Positions 8,621-16,416 of a stretch of DNA of 64,000 nt are shown here, piece by piece. A program made the translations under genes and the position numbers. The notes beneath the pieces were generated by a model. It was not told the DNA's origin, made no database searches, and saw nothing but the letters and a program-made list of their open reading frames with translations. The stretch spans positions 2,046,001 through 2,110,000 of the forward strand of contig NZ_CP013444.1 of the NCBI RefSeq assembly GCF_001718835.1, written 5' to 3'. How positions within the stretch are numbered: the stretch's first letter is position 1; the number at the start of each line of letters is the position of its first letter. The stretch comes from Burkholderia cepacia. Lineage in GTDB: Bacteria > Pseudomonadota > Gammaproteobacteria > Burkholderiales > Burkholderiaceae.

Positions 8621-9040
8621 TCAGCGCCCATGCCCGCCGCCGAAATGACCGGTGTTCCAGTGGCCGCCGCCGCCCCAGTGTCCACCACCCCAATGTCCGC
8701 CGCCCATGTGGTGATGATGGAAGTGGCCGCCGCCAAACCGGCCGCTGAATCCGAAGCCGATCGCGAGCGGCGGCCAGCAGCAGTCGTACCAGGCGGGGTA
8801 GTAATACGGGTACGGATACGGTGCATAGACCGGCGCCGGATAGACGGGTACGGTCGTGGCCTGCACATCAGGCGGCGTGGTTGCATTGTCCGGCGTGGCG
8901 GGCGTCTGCGACACCGTCGCCGGTGCGTAATACGGCGTGTTGTACGGCGCGTAGCCGTACGGACTCGAGTAATAGCAGCCGCCGAGCGTCAGCGCAGCCA
9001 GCGCAACGGCAGCGGGCCTGATCGCGGAAATCGGTTTCAT
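8621..9040 (-). CDS. His/Gly-rich lipoprotein
   Basis: 139-residue predicted lipoprotein of unknown function. The signal peptide ends in a lipobox LTLGGC with the lipidated cysteine near residue 23. It is followed by a Tyr/Pro-rich stretch, a short hydrophobic WPPLAIGFGF segment with a CC pair just before it, and a carboxyl end of HHHH and repeated GGGHWGGGHW units. The histidine-rich tail could bind metal ions, but this is only inferred from composition. The ATG at 9040 has GGAG eleven bases upstream. It lies 70 bp upstream of the SH3 protein gene and on the same strand, so the two may be co-transcribed. Confidence 0.75.
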   Translation of the reverse strand: MKPISAIRPAAVALAALTLGGCYYSSPYGYAPYNTPYYAPATVSQTPATPDNATTPPDVQATTVPVYPAPVYAPYPYPYYYPAWYDCCWPPLAIGFGFSGRFGGGHFHHHHMGGGHWGGGHWGGGGHWNTGHFGGGHGR

Positions 9041-9192
9041 GTCACGCTCCGGCAGAATCGGCGCGACGCAATCCGGCGTGCGCCACGCTTCTAGCTTACG
9101 TCTCCCGCACATTTCGATACGTATGATCGGTTACTGTTTGTTTCATGCGCCGGCGGGCCAGCCCGCGCCGCCGAAGCGCGCTCCGGCCTGCG

Positions 9193-10329
9193 TCAGTCCC
9201 GCAGTGTCAACATCCCGGTCGCGTCCGCGCGCACGTGCGTGCCGAACACCGCGCTTTCCCGTTCGAGCGTGTCGGCGAGCCACGCGACGCCCTCGTCCGG
9301 CGCGCGACGCACGCTCAGTTGCCGGATCTGCATCGGCGCCATGAACAGGTCGCACAGCGCGCCGCTTGCCGTGTCGACCAGCGGGAAGTACATCAGCGCG
9401 AGATCGGGCCGGTACGCGCGGTAGCCGGCAATGCCTTCGTAGTCGTTGAGGAAATCGCCGCATCCGTAGAGGATCAAGCGGCCGCGATAGCGTTCGATCC
9501 CGCGCACGTGATGCGACGAATGGCCGTACACGATGTCGACGCCGCCGGTGTCGATCAGCCGGTGCGCGAACGCGCGCTCGTCGGCGCTCGCCGCGTATCC
9601 CCAGTTGCCGCCCCAATGCAGCGACACGACGTTCACGTCGCCGGCCGCGCGCCGGGCATCAGCGAGGCCGCTGCCGATCGCCTCCGCCCGCTCCGGCGAC
9701 AGGTCCGGCAGCAGGTTCACGCCCGCGTGCGGGCCGCGCGCGGCCCACGTGTCGGGCACGCCCGCGCTCGGCGACGCGAACGCGCCGATGCGGACCCGCA
9801 CGCCGCCCGCGCACTCGACGACGGCCGGCGCGGCCGCCTCCGCTGCATCGCGCCCCGCGCCGACCGGCCGGATTCCCGCGTGCACGAGTGTCGCGAGCGT
9901 GTCGGCGAGACCCGTGCGCCCCCAGTCCAGCGTGTGATTGTTCGCGAGCACGCAGCAATCGAGGCGCGCGCGCAGCAGGCAGCCGACATTGTCCGGATGC
10001 ATCCGGTACAGCACCGTCTTGCCGGGCCAGCGGTCGTCGCTCGCGGTGACGGCCGTCTCCAGATTGACGATCCGCGCGTCTGGCCGCACGCGCTCGAGCA
10101 CGCCGAGCGCGTCGCCCCACGGATACGCGTCGTCTCGCGCGGACGGCAGCCGGCCGTTCGCCTGTTCGGCGAGCCGCACGTAGTCACGCGCGGAGCCGCA
10201 TACCGGCTCGAACAGGCGCGGGTCGCCCGGATGCGGCAGGATCTGGTCGATCCCCCGCCCCGTCATCACGTCGCCGCACAGAAACAGGCGCGCGCAGCCT
10301 GCGGGCCGCGCGTCGCGCGCCGCGCTCAT
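9193..10329 (-). CDS. CapA family protein (poly-gamma-glutamate synthesis-like metallophosphatase fold)
   Basis: 378-residue protein of the CapA/PgsA family, which has a calcineurin-like fold. The start carries LFLCGDVMTGRGID, where Asp and Arg are conserved; then come NLETAVT, CVLANNHTLDWG and, towards the end, VSLHWGGNWGY and VYGHSSHHVRGIE, all conserved metal-site segments. In Bacillus CapA assists poly-gamma-glutamate export, but many proteobacterial copies are free-standing and their substrate is unknown. No CapB or CapC is nearby. There is no signal peptide from the ATG at 10329, so it may be cytosolic. Its start overlaps the DUF2905 stop (ATGA). Confidence 0.85.
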   Translation of the reverse strand: MSAARDARPAGCARLFLCGDVMTGRGIDQILPHPGDPRLFEPVCGSARDYVRLAEQANGRLPSARDDAYPWGDALGVLERVRPDARIVNLETAVTASDDRWPGKTVLYRMHPDNVGCLLRARLDCCVLANNHTLDWGRTGLADTLATLVHAGIRPVGAGRDAAEAAAPAVVECAGGVRVRIGAFASPSAGVPDTWAARGPHAGVNLLPDLSPERAEAIGSGLADARRAAGDVNVVSLHWGGNWGYAASADERAFAHRLIDTGGVDIVYGHSSHHVRGIERYRGRLILYGCGDFLNDYEGIAGYRAYRPDLALMYFPLVDTASGALCDLFMAPMQIRQLSVRRAPDEGVAWLADTLERESAVFGTHVRADATGMLTLRD

Positions 10330-10526
10330 CGCCGCAGCAGCCAGACCAGCACCGTCAGCGCGACCGACAGCACCGCGCACGTCGCCAGCGGAACGTAGAG
10401 GCTGAACCCGTCGCGCACGATGTGGAAATCGCCCGGCAGGCGGCCGAACGGAATCCGCGCGAGCCAGCGCCAGCCGAGGCTCGCCGCGATCAGCAGCAAT
10501 CCGCAGATCAGAAGCGTCCGTTGCAT
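10326..10526 (-). CDS. DUF2905 family small membrane protein
   Basis: 66-residue inner-membrane protein with two hydrophobic helices (about residues 3-20 and 45-63) around the conserved segment FGRLPGDFHIVRDG, diagnostic of DUF2905. Function is unknown. The ATG at 10526 precedes the family's usual first helix. It is the upstream member of a two-gene leftward unit with the CapA-like gene, coupled by an ATGA overlap. Confidence 0.88.
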   Translation of the reverse strand: MQRTLLICGLLLIAASLGWRWLARIPFGRLPGDFHIVRDGFSLYVPLATCAVLSVALTVLVWLLRR

Positions 10527-10734
10527 CGCAGCCCTCCCGCGTCGCATCCTTTCGTATAGCGTAACGCCGCGCGGCCGGGCCGGGGGATCATGACCCCGCA
10601 CGGGCAGCGCGCCTGTGCAACGTTTGCCATTGACGCGCATCAATTTTTCGCGTTTTGTGTTCCGCACAATCGTGAATGGCCCGGACACGGCGCGACGCGC
10701 CCCCTCCGTTTGCACCCAAAGTGCTTGATCGCCC

Positions 10735-11613
10735 ATGCAAACGACCGAAAGCCGTATCGACGAGGAAAACCGGCAGATCGCCAGTTGCCTGCGCGAGGCG
10801 GCCAAGCGTCTGGCCGATCAGGGGGCGAACGCGTACCGGGCCGGCGCATACCGCGCGGCGGCGGACACGATCGACGGTCTCGGGCAGGATGTCCGGGCGC
10901 TCTTCAATGCCGGCGGGGTCGATGCGCTCGACGCGCTGCCGCGGATCGGCACGGGCATTGCGCAGGCGATCGCCGAACTGCTGCTCGCCGGCCGCTGGCG
11001 CCAGCTGGAACGACTGCGCGGCGACACGGCGTCGGCGTCGCCGTTCGAGGCCGTGCCCGGCATCGGCCGCGAACTTGCGATGCGCATTCATGATGCGCTG
11101 CACATCGGTACGCTAGAGGACCTCGAGGCGGCGGCCCGCACCGGCCGGCTCGAAACTGTAGCGGGTGTCGGCCCGCGGCGCGCAGCCGGCATCCGCACCG
11201 CGCTCGACGACGTGCTGAGCCGCCGCCGGCGCTGGCATGGTTCGACGCGCGACGCTGGCCTCGGCGCGGAGCCGCCGGTCGAGCTATTGCTGTATGTCGA
11301 TCGCCTCTATCGCGCGCGGGCCGCCGCCGGGGTGCTGCCGACCATTGCCCCGAAGCGCGTGGTACCGGATGCAAGGCCGCCGCTTCCGGTGCTGCATCTC
11401 ACGAAAGGTGGATGGCATTTCACGGCGCTGTTCATGCATACCGGGCGTGCGCATGAGTCGGGCGGCACCGCCGATTGGGTCGCGATGTACTTCTATGACG
11501 ACGTGCTAAGGGAGCATGAGCGTACGGTGTTTACCGAAGCGCATGGTGCGCTGGCGGGCAAGAGGGTCGTGCGCGGCAGGGAAAGGGAGTGTGAGGTGTA
11601 TTACGCGGGCTGA
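10735..11613 (+). CDS. Helix-hairpin-helix protein resembling the N-terminal part of DNA polymerase X
   Basis: 292-residue protein. Residues 5-150 match the lyase/fingers-like start of family X polymerases: NRQIASCLREAAKRL, AYRAGAYRAAADTI, then helix-hairpin-helix motifs LPRIGTGIAQAIAELL, VPGIGRELAMRIHDAL and VAGVGPRRAAGIRTAL, which bind the DNA backbone non-specifically. No nucleotidyltransferase or PHP domain follows; the last 120 residues (LLLYVDRLYRAR...) are an uncharacterised domain. A polymerase role is therefore unlikely; DNA binding or repair assistance is a fair guess. It ends exactly where GC falls, marking the left edge of the accessory island. Confidence 0.8.
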   Translation: MQTTESRIDEENRQIASCLREAAKRLADQGANAYRAGAYRAAADTIDGLGQDVRALFNAGGVDALDALPRIGTGIAQAIAELLLAGRWRQLERLRGDTASASPFEAVPGIGRELAMRIHDALHIGTLEDLEAAARTGRLETVAGVGPRRAAGIRTALDDVLSRRRRWHGSTRDAGLGAEPPVELLLYVDRLYRARAAAGVLPTIAPKRVVPDARPPLPVLHLTKGGWHFTALFMHTGRAHESGGTADWVAMYFYDDVLREHERTVFTEAHGALAGKRVVRGRERECEVYYAG

Positions 11614-12344
11614 GGTGGTGGGAGAGCCCTTAAATTAAGGTTCATTGAGGCTTACCGGGGAATGCGGGGCAGAGCGTTGGCGTTCCGGCCATGAGGCGTC
11701 GCACGCCTCTACCGGCAATTGGCCATTTGGCCGATTGTTACGCCCACAAAACGGCCGTTTCCCCACGCGGCGCCAAGGGACCAAAATTCGATGCCTTGCC
11801 CGCACGCGGCAGCGCGCGCTCACCGGTCCGTGCATGAGGGTGGGCATTGAACAGCCCATAACAATCAACGCCATTCGAAACTGTCGGTTTGGTGCAGCGC
11901 CTTGCAATCGACGGTGGCCGTGCTCGCAATAGAGCCCATTTTCGGCTCGGATTATTTGCGACTGACAGAACCCAGTCCGAGCCAACCGAATTTCAGCCTC
12001 GCGCGGCGATTGCTCACGCGTAACCTGGTCTTCCGTTCCACTGCGCCTCAAACGTCAAACTCCAACCGACCGGATTATCTGCATCACACCCGCGACCGCT
12101 ATGTTGGCGCCATACGAACGCCTGCTTGGCCACAGTGTTGGTCGATGCCAGTCACCTCTCGGCATTACACCTATCCGCGCGTCGGTACCAAACGACGGTC
12201 TCGAGCAAAGAATTCTTGCATTTTCAAGCACTTAAAACGAAGTTCGTCGCTCCCCCCCTGCATGGCGCGCCTTATGCGTGTACGTCACCCGAACGGGACA
12301 AAACGCTCATCTACTCAAACTAACTTACTTTTCTTTTCAGGAGC
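11614..12344. other. Gene-free left edge of a low-GC island
   Basis: No convincing gene is visible in about 730 bases. Short open frames on both strands have no conserved motif and implausible composition. GC falls from about 68% to about 50% here. No tRNA, direct repeat or attachment site could be recognised by eye. Confidence 0.5.
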
Positions 12345-12350
12345 ATGACC

Positions 12351-12538
12351 ATGAAATCACAGTCCATCAAAGACCTAGACGTCACCGAAGAACCGACTCC
12401 CAAACCGTGGCGTTCGCTCGCCGTGCAGCCGTTGGCCAACCCAAGCGGCGCTCCATTTTAGGCTTGACTCAGAAAATGCGCGAAGATTATTTGCTTTGGG
12501 CTTTCTACACTGGTACCCGCGAGCAGTTCAGCGTTTAA
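12351..12538 (+). pseudogene. Tyrosine recombinase, N-terminal fragment (frameshifted)
   Basis: The ATG at 12351 follows CAGGAG and opens 36 codons ending SLAVQPLANPSGAPF before a TAG at 12459. Two bases further on, another frame reads GLTQKMREDYLLW... GTGTREQFSV-like sequence (seen as TGTREQFSV) to a TAA at 12536. From memory of the family, GAPF-x-LT-x-KMR...TGTREQFSVFN is the start of a group of proteobacterial site-specific integrases, so a two-base insertion near TTTTA broke the gene. Its C-terminal half lies at 14514-14963. The match is recalled, not searched. Confidence 0.6.
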
Positions 12539-12606
12539 ACCAGTTGCGCCTCATCGTTCTACGAGAGTAGTGCTGCCATGCCGCCAGCGGAATGCCCCAA
12601 AAAAAT

Positions 12607-12625
12607 TTCGGCGCACTGCGCCGAA
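12607..12625. other. Perfect hairpin next to an A-tract
   Basis: TTCGGCGCA at 12607-12615 and its exact complement at 12617-12625 flank a single C. The seven As upstream would make a T-run on the minus strand, as in a leftward terminator, but no leftward gene lies to its right. It sits near the left edge of the DNA inserted in the recombinase gene. Confidence 0.35.
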
Positions 12626-12746
12626 TATTCACGCCAAAAATCAGAGCCAACGTCAATCAATACAATATGCGCGCTCAATATCAACAGACATATTTTCACA
12701 CAACTCATTTTTAGTTATCTATATTCGACATCGCGAGGTAGTAAAA

Positions 12747-14309
12747 ATGTCATACAGTCAACATGGCGTAGTATTGCAATGGCTGATCGGTGTGTTCGTT
12801 GTGGTCGCCTATGCAAGCGACAGGTTCGAAAGCCCGCTGCCAATGCGCCCCACCACGACGTTCGCACGGTACTGGATTGCTCGCACCGGCTATGTCTTTT
12901 CGATGTTATTGCTGTACTTCGTGCTCAGTCAGTCACTATCGAGCACTACATCGCTAATAGGATTCTTTGGCGTAGAGAGCGGCGCGAGTGCATTAAAGGA
13001 TCTTCCAAAGCCTTTATTTGCAGCCTTGCTTGTTACCTCCGTCTTACCACATTCACCAATACTGAAAAAAATTAATGAGATTATAAAAACATGGTTCGAA
13101 CGGATCGGAAACATTCCGTATGAGGTACGTGAATTAAGCGGGAAGCTACATCACGCGGAATTCGCACCACATAAGGAGGCCATCGAAAAAATTCAAGAAT
13201 CACTCGATAACCTTGGGGTGAATTCAGCGTGGCTAGCGTCTCCTATAAATACGCTCACCGGCCGATGGGCACGAACTGCGGCCCTTTATTCCATAGTTCG
13301 TCTTTGGACTGATTTACGATTTGCGCGCTTCGCAGACCGCCAGCGCGAGAGACTGAACGAATTTGACGATCAGGTGGACAAGTTGCGCGCCCATCTGACG
13401 GGCGACACGCTGAAAATGCTCGATATGAGCGAACATGCCTCCTTGGCAACACCTCTTAGGCAAAAGCTAATGAACGAGATTGACACGTTATACAAAAACC
13501 TGTGTGACTTCGCCAGTGGCGCAGTGCTCGAATGCGAATGGGCCCCGAATAGCCGCTATACAACGCTTGCCCAACTTGGTTTCCGCGGTGTAAGCAAGCC
13601 AAACAACCCGTTACGTGCCGATGATCTGGTCCTTGTCGTAGGCTTGATTTTTTTTGTAGTGGTGATAGTCATTGTTTTGCTGGGTGCGATTAATGGAGCG
13701 GCCAAAGCGGCAAGTTTCCGGATTGCAGTCTTGCTACCCATGATTTACGGAATATCGATCGTGGCTGCCGTTTATCCAAAGGCAGCCCGGGGATATACAC
13801 AGACGAGGCTGCCAGATCGAAGGCCAATTGCAGCTTACGCCATTTGTGGCCTGTTCGCCGTTGTCGCCACATTCCCCGCCGCTCTGCTACTACGAATGAT
13901 ATGGGTAAATAGTGGCAATCCCGTTGATTTGCTGGTCCAGAAAGGCATCTTTTTGACGGCATTGAACGAATCGTTACAACGCTGGCCGTGGTACGTTGGG
14001 ACATTCTTCACCACTGTCGGCATCGCATGGGCGACTGATGATTATCATGGTGCCGCCAATCCACCAGGATGGCTGCGCTATGTCGAGGCAGTTGCACTTG
14101 GACTCTTCTTCGTTCTGGTTCAGTGCATGGTAATGCAATTTTTTAAAAGCGACTTGGGTCTACGGATATTCTATGAGAATCGACTGGAACCGAACCTGCT
14201 CCAGATATACATGAATTCGGCCGGAATTGGGATATGCATCGGTTTTTTTGTTCCGCACTTTTACAGGCGCAGTTGTATTGCAGCAACTCGGACTAACGAC
14301 GCGAGCTAG
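12747..14309 (+). CDS. Polytopic membrane protein of unknown function
   Basis: 520 residues with no family I recognise. Two hydrophobic segments lie near the start (about 8-25 and 45-68). A hydrophilic, largely helical central domain (about 110-285) follows, with NIPYEVRELSGKLHH and charged heptad-like stretches. Five or six membrane segments make up the second half, including LVLVVGLIFFVVVIVIVLL. The ATG at 12747 is used because the frame upstream is low-complexity and lacks a membrane start. GC and codon use are lower than in core genes. It lies within the DNA that splits the recombinase gene and has no partner, so a mobile or defence-related membrane effector is possible but unproven. Confidence 0.7.
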   Translation: MSYSQHGVVLQWLIGVFVVVAYASDRFESPLPMRPTTTFARYWIARTGYVFSMLLLYFVLSQSLSSTTSLIGFFGVESGASALKDLPKPLFAALLVTSVLPHSPILKKINEIIKTWFERIGNIPYEVRELSGKLHHAEFAPHKEAIEKIQESLDNLGVNSAWLASPINTLTGRWARTAALYSIVRLWTDLRFARFADRQRERLNEFDDQVDKLRAHLTGDTLKMLDMSEHASLATPLRQKLMNEIDTLYKNLCDFASGAVLECEWAPNSRYTTLAQLGFRGVSKPNNPLRADDLVLVVGLIFFVVVIVIVLLGAINGAAKAASFRIAVLLPMIYGISIVAAVYPKAARGYTQTRLPDRRPIAAYAICGLFAVVATFPAALLLRMIWVNSGNPVDLLVQKGIFLTALNESLQRWPWYVGTFFTTVGIAWATDDYHGAANPPGWLRYVEAVALGLFFVLVQCMVMQFFKSDLGLRIFYENRLEPNLLQIYMNSAGIGICIGFFVPHFYRRSCIAATRTNDAS

Positions 14310-14513
14310 CCGCCTACCCGTGTTGCGTGATGTTCTTGAGCTTGTTAGGCGGTCGCGACATTCGCAGCGGACTGCATTATTCCGCTGCGACCGTCCCATA
14401 TTGGCCGACCACTCGCCGGTCAATGTGACCGGGTGAATATCGGCTGTTCCATTGAAAGCCGTTGTTGCGGTCGCGCGAGCTTGAACAGCGACTCAGGGTC
14501 GACTTCGGTCAAC

Positions 14514-14963
14514 GGCGGCGATCTGACGCGGTTACAAGTGCAAGGCGTCTGCCATGGAAGTCACGTGTGCTCTCGCGCTACGGTCATGCAGCAGAAGACG
14601 CAGCGGCCAGTGCAGTTCGAGATAACGGAGCAGACTCGTAAAAGTCTGGACGCTTGGATCGGAGCGCGGGGATTGAGGTCTGCTGACTATCTTCTCCCGA
14701 GCAGGCTGCATACCTTGTCGCATCTGTCGCCGCAGCAATATGCCCGACTGGTTCATCGCTGGGTCGCCTCTATTGGGCTCGGCGACACTGCAAACGGAAT
14801 CCACACGATGCACCGCACAAAGGCGTCACAGATCTGCCCGCGAACCAAGAGTCTTCGGGCAGTGCAACTGCTGCTCGGACATACGAAGTTGGAAATCACC
14901 GTTGGCTACCTGGGCATTGAGGTCGACAATGCCCTCGAGATGGCGGAGCAGACACAGGTCTGA
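14514..14963 (+). pseudogene. Tyrosine recombinase, C-terminal catalytic fragment
   Basis: About 150 codons of a phage-type integrase catalytic domain: GGDLTRLQVQ, ATVMQQKTQRPVQFEI, MHRTKAS, LLGHTKLEITVGYLGIEV. The first catalytic arginine, usually in LRGCDL, lies at the lost junction; the HxxR box is altered (THSMRRTKA expected, IHTMHRTKA seen); the GHT box and the nucleophile tyrosine in GYLG remain. It lacks a start and the core-binding domain, so it cannot recombine DNA. The missing N-terminal half is at 12351-12538, about 2 kb upstream in the same direction. Confidence 0.75.
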
Positions 14964-15017
14964 TGGTTGATAGTCGGCGAGCGATCGCTTGCCGACCAGG
15001 AGCAGACAGTCAGGGCG

Positions 15018-16096
15018 GTCTCAAGAATCAAGTGCAACGTTTCGCTAATCCAGCGGCAGCCAATTCAATGGCCATCGCCTCTTCCGGCGTTTTCCATCCG
15101 AGGGTTTGACGAGGACGGCCGTTGAGCAATTTGGCGATGTCGTTCAACTGCGTTTGCGTGACGCCCGACAGGTCCATGCCCTTGGGCAAGAACTGGCGCA
15201 GCAAACCGTTGGTGTTCTCGTTGCTGCCTCGCTGCCAGGGCGCGTATGGGTCCGCAAACCAGATATCGAGATTCAGCCGCTCGGCCAGTTCGACATGACA
15301 GGTCATTTCCGATCCACGGTCATACGTCAGGCTCTCGCGCAAGAACGCCGGCAACTTCTTCATCTGGCGCGTGAAGCCTTCGAGTGCATCCTTCGCCGTA
15401 CAGCCGTCCATGCGGCACAGCACCACGAAGCGAGTCTTGCGCTCGACCAGCGTGCCCACGCAGGAGCGATTGAAGGCGCCCTTGACCAGATCGCCTTCCC
15501 AATGCCCGGGCCATTTGCGCGTTTCGATCTGCTCGGGCCGGTGAATGATGCGCAGTTCTTCCGGTACGTAGCTCTTGCGGGCAAGGGTCTTGCGCGGGTT
15601 GCCGCGCGCAGGCTTTTCCTGGCGAAGCGCCTCGATCATGGCTTGTTTCAAGCCACCACGAGGATGGGTGTAAATTGCCGCGTAGATCGTTTCGTGGCTG
15701 ACGCGCTGGTCGGGGCTGTCTGGGTGCATTTCGCGAAGTCTGGCAGCAATTTGCTGCGGCGACCAGCGCCGATAGACCAGTTGATGATGCACATGCCAGT
15801 ACAGCGCGCTTGCGGCAACCAGTTTGCGCGGCCGCCGGCTTCGCTCGCGCCGCGTGCGGTAGGCCTTGGCCGCGACCGTCGCGTCATAACATCGCGCAGA
15901 CTCGGCGCGGTTGCGCGCCAGTTCTCGCGTGACGGTCGAGGCGCTGCGTCCGAGCAGTCGGGCGATCGCGCGCACGCTCACCTTCTTTCCGCTTTCGATC
16001 ATGATCACCGCACGTTCTTCCGCGCTCAGGTGGCTGTAGCTTTTCTTCATCGCAACACCCTATCTCAATACAGGTGTTGCACTTGAAACTAGAGTC
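15018..16096 (-). mobile_element. IS30-family insertion sequence, about 1.08 kb
   Basis: A complete-looking element with one transposase and imperfect terminal inverted repeats. The left end at 15018-15038 reads GTCTCAAGAATCAAGTGCAAC. The right end at 16076-16096, read inward, matches it at 17 of 21 positions, with the inner 11 bases identical. Outer borders are judged from the repeat match, and no target duplication could be fixed. It lies just downstream of the integrase remnant and 320 bases before a HEPN gene. Confidence 0.82.
15028..16050 (-). CDS. IS30-family transposase
   Basis: 340-residue DDE transposase that cuts and joins the ends of the surrounding element. Residues 1-50 form the helix-turn-helix typical of IS30 (SHLSAEERAVI, VRAIARLLGRSASTVTREL). 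The catalytic triad is visible as Asp187 (HWEGDLVKG), Asp244 (YDRGSE) and Glu278 (SNENTNGLLRQ), with the D-33-E spacing of this family. Full length with no disruption, so it may be active. The TGA stop lies inside the left inverted repeat. The ATG at 16050 begins the family's usual MKKSYSHLS start. Confidence 0.93.
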   Translation of the reverse strand: MKKSYSHLSAEERAVIMIESGKKVSVRAIARLLGRSASTVTRELARNRAESARCYDATVAAKAYRTRRERSRRPRKLVAASALYWHVHHQLVYRRWSPQQIAARLREMHPDSPDQRVSHETIYAAIYTHPRGGLKQAMIEALRQEKPARGNPRKTLARKSYVPEELRIIHRPEQIETRKWPGHWEGDLVKGAFNRSCVGTLVERKTRFVVLCRMDGCTAKDALEGFTRQMKKLPAFLRESLTYDRGSEMTCHVELAERLNLDIWFADPYAPWQRGSNENTNGLLRQFLPKGMDLSGVTQTQLNDIAKLLNGRPRQTLGWKTPEEAMAIELAAAGLAKRCT

Positions 16097-16416
16097 TAAG
16101 CAGTCTCAGGTTAGAATCCGGTAGGCACGCGCTACGTTTTCACACCAAAGGCGTTTTCAATTCGAGTTTTGCAGATATGTCCGTCATAGCCCGATTCATC
16201 TGCGATTAACGGACGAATCAGTTGCCTATGCCGCCGATTCTATGCGCGTGCTATATTGCGAGAAAGCGGACGAATTCCTCGGCGCCGAGTAGGACATCAA
16301 ACTGGCATTTCAGACCTCGGCTCCAAAAATTGTCCACTCCTTGGCGCCAGCCGCGACGTCAGCGAGGCAGAAGTTAATATCATTTACCATGCTTTCCATA
16401 AATAATCGAGATTGAA
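16097..16416. other. Non-coding stretch upstream of the HEPN gene
   Basis: About 320 bases of mixed composition between the IS30 right end and the next gene. No open frame of note is seen. The AT-rich last 50 bases (TTAATATCATTTACCATGC region) could hold the promoter of the HEPN gene, but no clear -35/-10 pair was fixed. Confidence 0.4.

Noticed and set aside
9193..10329. CapA-like protein as part of a poly-gamma-glutamate capsule locus
   Set aside because: No CapB/CapC ligase or exporter genes are adjacent; only DUF2905 is coupled to it.
11635..12051. Leftward open frame of 138 codons in the island edge
   Set aside because: No start signal, implausible composition and no motif.
12351..12461. 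36-codon gene as a possible precursor of a modified peptide (RiPP)
   Set aside because: A good ribosome site and a Pro/Gly-rich end looked tempting, but no modifying enzyme is near, and the sequence with the next frame matches the start of tyrosine recombinases.
16110..16130. GGTTAGAATCC as a possible tRNA T-arm remnant (attachment site)
   Set aside because: No matching acceptor or anticodon arms could be folded around it, and the consensus GGTTCGAATCC is broken.
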